This document shows, one piece after another, positions 5,242-8,126 of a stretch of 8,126 bases of DNA. Position numbers and translations under genes: made by a program. Position 1 is the first letter of the stretch. Each line of letters opens with the position of its first letter. This stretch comes from Dehalococcoidales bacterium (GTDB taxonomy: Bacteria > Chloroflexota > Dehalococcoidia > Dehalococcoidales > RBG-16-60-22): positions 1 through 8,126 of the forward strand of contig JAUWGD010000075.1 of the NCBI GenBank assembly GCA_030606585.1, read 5' to 3'. The notes beneath the pieces are model-generated. The model made no database searches. It was given only the letters and a program-made list of their open reading frames with translations, and had not been told where the DNA came from.

Positions 5242-5525
5242 GATAGAGGCTGTGACGGAGAAGAGTAGGGGCGGTAAAAAGGATATTTAGCGAGTCTGGT
5301 ACGGTGCGAGCAGATATATCCTCACTCTGAAAATCACTCCTGAGCTACCAACCGAAAGGCAATCGGTGTAACGCCGCCGAGTAGATTTGGTCGGTTTCGT
5401 CAACCGTTATCCGTGACGAGGGCATGAATCGTGCCCTGAAGAGTGTCCCGATACTATCGGGGAAATTGGGTGGTACCGCGGGAAGTTATTAGTCTCGTCC
5501 CTTAAAGGCGAGGCTTTTTTATTTT
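5242..5525 (+). promoter_or_regulatory. Isoleucine T-box riboswitch leader of ileS
   Basis: T-box RNAs bind a specific tRNA and permit transcription only when it is uncharged. Stem I shows AGAGTA (5262-5267) opposite the specifier region, a 7-bp upper helix AGGATAT/ATATCCT (5280-5286, 5316-5322), the AGCGA bulge (5289-5293) and the distal GGTGCGAG loop (5303-5310). The specifier is ATC (5333-5335) in the context GAAAATCACTCCTGAG, typical of isoleucine leaders. The T-box motif GGGTGGTACCGCGG (5468-5481) holds TGGT (5471-5474), complementary to the ACCA end expected for tRNA-Ile. Hairpins at 5419-5437 and 5446-5462 lie between; which of them is stem III is unclear. In the antiterminator state GGG (5468-5470) can pair with CCC (5499-5501) and GCGGGA with TCTCGT. 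The ileS gene downstream confirms the specificity. Confidence 0.95.
5491..5525 (+). terminator. Intrinsic terminator of the T-box leader
   Basis: AGTCTCG (5491-5497) pairs with CGAGGCT (5509-5515), with one G-U pair, around an 11-base loop whose ends can add two further pairs. A run of six T (5515-5520), then A and four more T, follows. The left arm also takes part in the antiterminator, which makes the two folds mutually exclusive, as a T-box switch requires. Confidence 0.9.
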
Positions 5526-5534
5526 GGTAAATAT

Positions 5535-5567
5535 GTCATTGCGAGGAGCGTAGCGACAAAGCAATCT
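5535..5567. repeat. Short dispersed repeat of the GTCATTGCGAGGAGCG type
   Basis: The stretch beginning GTCATTGCGAGGAGCG and ending AAGCAATCT is a recognisable member of a widespread intergenic repeat family (from memory, a unit of about 34 bases). ATTGC (5538-5542) and GCAAT (5561-5565) form its arms. It sits between the T-box terminator and the ileS ribosome-binding site, so it is part of the ileS mRNA leader when the switch is on. Confidence 0.7.
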
Positions 5568-5643
5568 CTGGCGATGTCTCGAAAAATATCTTCGCTCTAA
5601 AAAAATAAAGTAGAAAATAAATTACAGTACCGGGGGGATGAAA

Positions 5644-8126
5644 ATGTTTAAACCTGTCGAAAGCCGGGTCAGTTTTCCTCGGATGGAGGAGAAAATACTC
5701 GCCTGGTGGAAAGAAGAGGATATCTTCCGGCGCAGCGTTGAGGCGCGTAAGGACGGACCGCGCTTTGTCCTGTTTGACGGACCACCCACGCTCAACGGCA
5801 ACCCGGCGCTTCACCATGTCCTGACCTCCGCTTTTAAGGACGTCATCCCGCGTTACAAGGTAATGAAGGGCTACTATGCCCCCCGTATCGGCGGGTGGGA
5901 TACGCACGGCCTGCCGGTGGAGTTGGAAGTCGAAAAGCAGCTTGGTTTTTCCAGCAAGACACAAATCGAGGAATATGGAATTGACAAGTTCAACGAACTT
6001 TGCCGCCAGAGTGTTAACGGATACATGCATGAGTTTGAGGAGGTTATTGAACGCAGCGGTTACTGGGTCGACCTGGAACACCCCTATATCACCATGAAGA
6101 ACGAGTATATAGAGTCGTGCTGGTGGATAATCAAGCAGATGTGGGAAAAAGGGCTGGTATATCAGGGCTATCGCGTTACCCCTCACTGTCCCCGCTGCGG
6201 CACATCTCTCAGTTCTCACGAAGTCGCCCAGGGCTATAAAGATACGGAAGACCCTTCGGTTTACATAAAGTTCAAGGTCTCCGGTGAGTCACCGGCAGGT
6301 TTTCCCGGGGATAAGCCGGTTTATTTCCTCGCCTGGACGACGACTCCCTGGACGCTGCCGGGTAATACGGCGCTGGCGGTAAATCCTGACATTGAATATG
6401 TAATAGTGGATGTAGGGGATGAATATCTCATTTTAGCTGACGCTTTAAGGGGGCAAGCTGGTTTGGGTGACTATAAGGTAGTAGAGCGGGTGGAAGGAAG
6501 CCATTTGGTAGGGGCAGAATATGAACCTCTTTATAATCCACATGAATATGGGGTGAAGAGGGAGTTCCTGCATGGAAAGCCGGATTTGGAAAATACGCAG
6601 GTGAATGTGGAGTTACGTGCTCAGGAAGCTCCAGAGCCAGCCCCCCTTACTGGACATGGTTTAACTTATAAGGTGATTGAAGCCGACTTCGTCTCTATTG
6701 AGGACGGCACAGGCATTGTCCACATCGCCCCCGCCTATGGCGAGGTTGACTATCAGGCCATGTTGGATGATCTCCTGGACTTTGTCCACCACGTAGATTT
6801 ACAGGGCAATATCACCGGCAGCTATGCTTTCGCCGGCAAGTTCGTCAAAGACGCCGACCCCATGATAATTGATGATTTGAAATCACGTGGATTGCTGCTC
6901 CGCGTCGAGACCATCAAGCATACTTACCCCTTCTGCTGGCGCTGTGAGACGCCGTTGCTATACTACGCTAAGGAGACCTGGTACATCAAGACTACCGCTA
7001 TGAAAGACAATCTTATCTCCGGCAATGAGGAGATAAATTGGTACCCGGAGCATATCAAGTCCGGCCGCTTCGGCGACTGGCTCCAGAATAATATCGACTG
7101 GGCTTTTTCCCGGGAGCGCTACTGGGGCACGCCGCTGCCGGTATGGCGCTGCGATTCCTGCGACGCTTTTGAGTGCGTTGGCGGCATGAACGAGCTTAAA
7201 CAGAAAGACGGTTTTTCCGGCTTCAAAGAGCCCCTCGACCTGCACCGTCCGTACGTTGATGAGTTGATTTTTACCTGCGCTAAATGTGGCGGTAAGATGA
7301 AGCGTGTCCCCGAGGTTATCGACGCCTGGTTTGATTCCGGGGCGATGCCGCTGGCTCAGAGCCACTATCCGTTTGAAAACGATACCCTGCTCGAAGACGG
7401 GCGGTTTCCGGCCGACTATATCTGTGAGGCCGTCGACCAGACCCGCGGCTGGTTCTACAGTCTGCACGCCATATCCACTCTATTGTTCGACAAGCCATGC
7501 TTTAAAAACGTAATCTGCCTGGGGCATATCCAGGACGCTAAAGGCGAGAAGATGAGCAAGCGTAAGGGGAATGTCGTCTGGCCGTTTGAGGTCATCAAGA
7601 AACACGGAGCCGATGCCCTGCGGTGGTATCTCTATACGGCCTCGGCGCCGGGCAACCCGCGCCAGTTCGATGAAAAGCAGTTGAACGAGGTATCCCGCCG
7701 CTTCCTTTCGACGCTCTGGAATGTCTATTCTTTCTTTGTCATGTACGCCAACATCGACGATTATAAGCCCGCCGCGGAGACAGCCCCATTGCCCGAGGCT
7801 GAGCTTGACAGGTGGGTTCTCTCCGAGCTTAACCAGCTCGTTAAGGACGTAGATTCGGCATTGGACGGCTACAGCCTCACCGAAGCCGGCAGGAAACTGG
7901 AAAGCTTTGTCGATGGTCTGTCCAACTGGTACGTCAGGCGGAGTCGGAGGCGCTTCTGGAAGAGTGAAAACGATGCCGATAAGCTGTCCGCCTATAACAC
8001 CCTTTACGAGTGCCTGGTAACGCTGGCCAAATTGATAGCCCCCTTTACCCCCTTCCTCGCCGAGGAGCTCTATCAAAACCTGGTACTGTCGGCTTTCCCC
8101 GGTGCTCCGGAAAGCGTGCACCTGGC
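5644..8126 (+). CDS. ileS: Isoleucyl-tRNA synthetase, IleRS2 type, with altered HIGH motif (3' end outside window)
   Basis: IleRS joins isoleucine to tRNA-Ile in the cytoplasm and edits misactivated valine. About 828 codons are present without a stop; the family is about 1030-1070 residues, so roughly 200 C-terminal residues are missing. In order: N-terminal Rossmann start DGPPTLNGNPALHHVL (44-59); GWDTHGLPVE; a first CxxC pair (182, 185); the CP1 editing domain with the threonine-rich WTTTPWTLPG (231-240) and GTGIVHIAPAYGEVDY (355-370, Asp369 conserved); CxxC pairs at 431/434, 503/506 and 545/548; WFDSGA (562-567); KMSKRKGN (636-643); and the start of the anticodon-binding helical domain (LDRWVLSELN). 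The GxP spacing before the signature and the Zn pairs fit the eukaryote-like IleRS2 clade. The HIGH signature reads ALHH (55-58). ATG 5644 is chosen because the six-G tract (5632-5637) is well spaced from it; the in-frame ATG at 5638 abuts that tract. The gene is controlled by the T-box upstream. Confidence 0.97.
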   Translation, partial: MFKPVESRVSFPRMEEKILAWWKEEDIFRRSVEARKDGPRFVLFDGPPTLNGNPALHHVLTSAFKDVIPRYKVMKGYYAPRIGGWDTHGLPVELEVEKQLGFSSKTQIEEYGIDKFNELCRQSVNGYMHEFEEVIERSGYWVDLEHPYITMKNEYIESCWWIIKQMWEKGLVYQGYRVTPHCPRCGTSLSSHEVAQGYKDTEDPSVYIKFKVSGESPAGFPGDKPVYFLAWTTTPWTLPGNTALAVNPDIEYVIVDVGDEYLILADALRGQAGLGDYKVVERVEGSHLVGAEYEPLYNPHEYGVKREFLHGKPDLENTQVNVELRAQEAPEPAPLTGHGLTYKVIEADFVSIEDGTGIVHIAPAYGEVDYQAMLDDLLDFVHHVDLQGNITGSYAFAGKFVKDADPMIIDDLKSRGLLLRVETIKHTYPFCWRCETPLLYYAKETWYIKTTAMKDNLISGNEEINWYPEHIKSGRFGDWLQNNIDWAFSRERYWGTPLPVWRCDSCDAFECVGGMNELKQKDGFSGFKEPLDLHRPYVDELIFTCAKCGGKMKRVPEVIDAWFDSGAMPLAQSHYPFENDTLLEDGRFPADYICEAVDQTRGWFYSLHAISTLLFDKPCFKNVICLGHIQDAKGEKMSKRKGNVVWPFEVIKKHGADALRWYLYTASAPGNPRQFDEKQLNEVSRRFLSTLWNVYSFFVMYANIDDYKPAAETAPLPEAELDRWVLSELNQLVKDVDSALDGYSLTEAGRKLESFVDGLSNWYVRRSRRRFWKSENDADKLSAYNTLYECLVTLAKLIAPFTPFLAEELYQNLVLSAFPGAPESVHL

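Noticed and set aside
5536..8121. Long minus-strand open frames (5536-6219, 6958-7467, 7480-8121)
   Set aside because: They lie opposite ileS, whose frame is continuous and matches its family throughout; antisense open frames are expected in codon-biased genes of this GC content.
1..8126. CRISPR array, prophage, toxin-antitoxin pair, or defence system
   Set aside because: No regularly spaced direct repeats and no matching gene families are present; apart from the repeats and the propeller gene the content is housekeeping.

Overview
The window is 8.1 kb of ordinary bacterial chromosome, compactly packed with translation and membrane-biogenesis genes. Gene order (rpsF-ssb-rpsR, then rpmH-rnpA-yidD-[beta-propeller]-yidC-jag, then a T-box-controlled ileS), mid-range GC, GTG/TTG starts, a short Jag without its N-terminal domain and no sign of outer-membrane genes fit a Dehalococcoidia-like member of the Chloroflexota. 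This placement is an inference from style and gene content; no marker here proves it.

Layout. Positions 1-77 hold tRNA-Asp(GUC) on the minus strand with its own near-consensus promoter. A gene-free stretch (about 116-420) is filled with inverted-repeat, C/G-tract-rich dispersed repeat DNA. A strong promoter at 423-451 then starts the plus-strand rpsF-ssb-rpsR operon. A second TATAAT box at 1710 precedes rpmH, which overlaps rnpA (TAATG). rnpA in turn overlaps yidD, followed at short gaps by a PQQ-type eight-bladed propeller gene with an N-terminal membrane anchor, yidC, and jag. A 75-bp dispersed inverted repeat separates jag from the ileS unit: promoter, isoleucine T-box leader (specifier ATC, T-box motif, terminator), a second dispersed repeat, and ileS, which runs off the right edge at about 828 codons.

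How the genes relate. Ribosomal proteins S6, S18 and L34 and SSB serve translation and replication. RnpA is the RNase P protein that matures tRNA 5' ends. YidD and YidC serve membrane-protein insertion, and the propeller gene is physically built into that module. Jag is an RNA-binding protein usually paired with YidC. IleRS charges tRNA-Ile, and its leader senses the charging state of that tRNA.

Most worth a second look: (1) the IleRS is of the IleRS2 type and carries ALHH where the class I HIGH signature should be, an alteration linked in other IleRS2 enzymes to extreme mupirocin resistance; (2) the propeller gene between yidD and yidC, with no described role in insertion; (3) YidC has Asn where the hydrophilic-groove Arg/Lys normally sits; (4) a block of different codon usage within the IleRS editing domain; (5) repeats flanking, and possibly intruding into, the T-box. 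No CRISPR, phage, toxin-antitoxin or insertion-sequence gene is visible.
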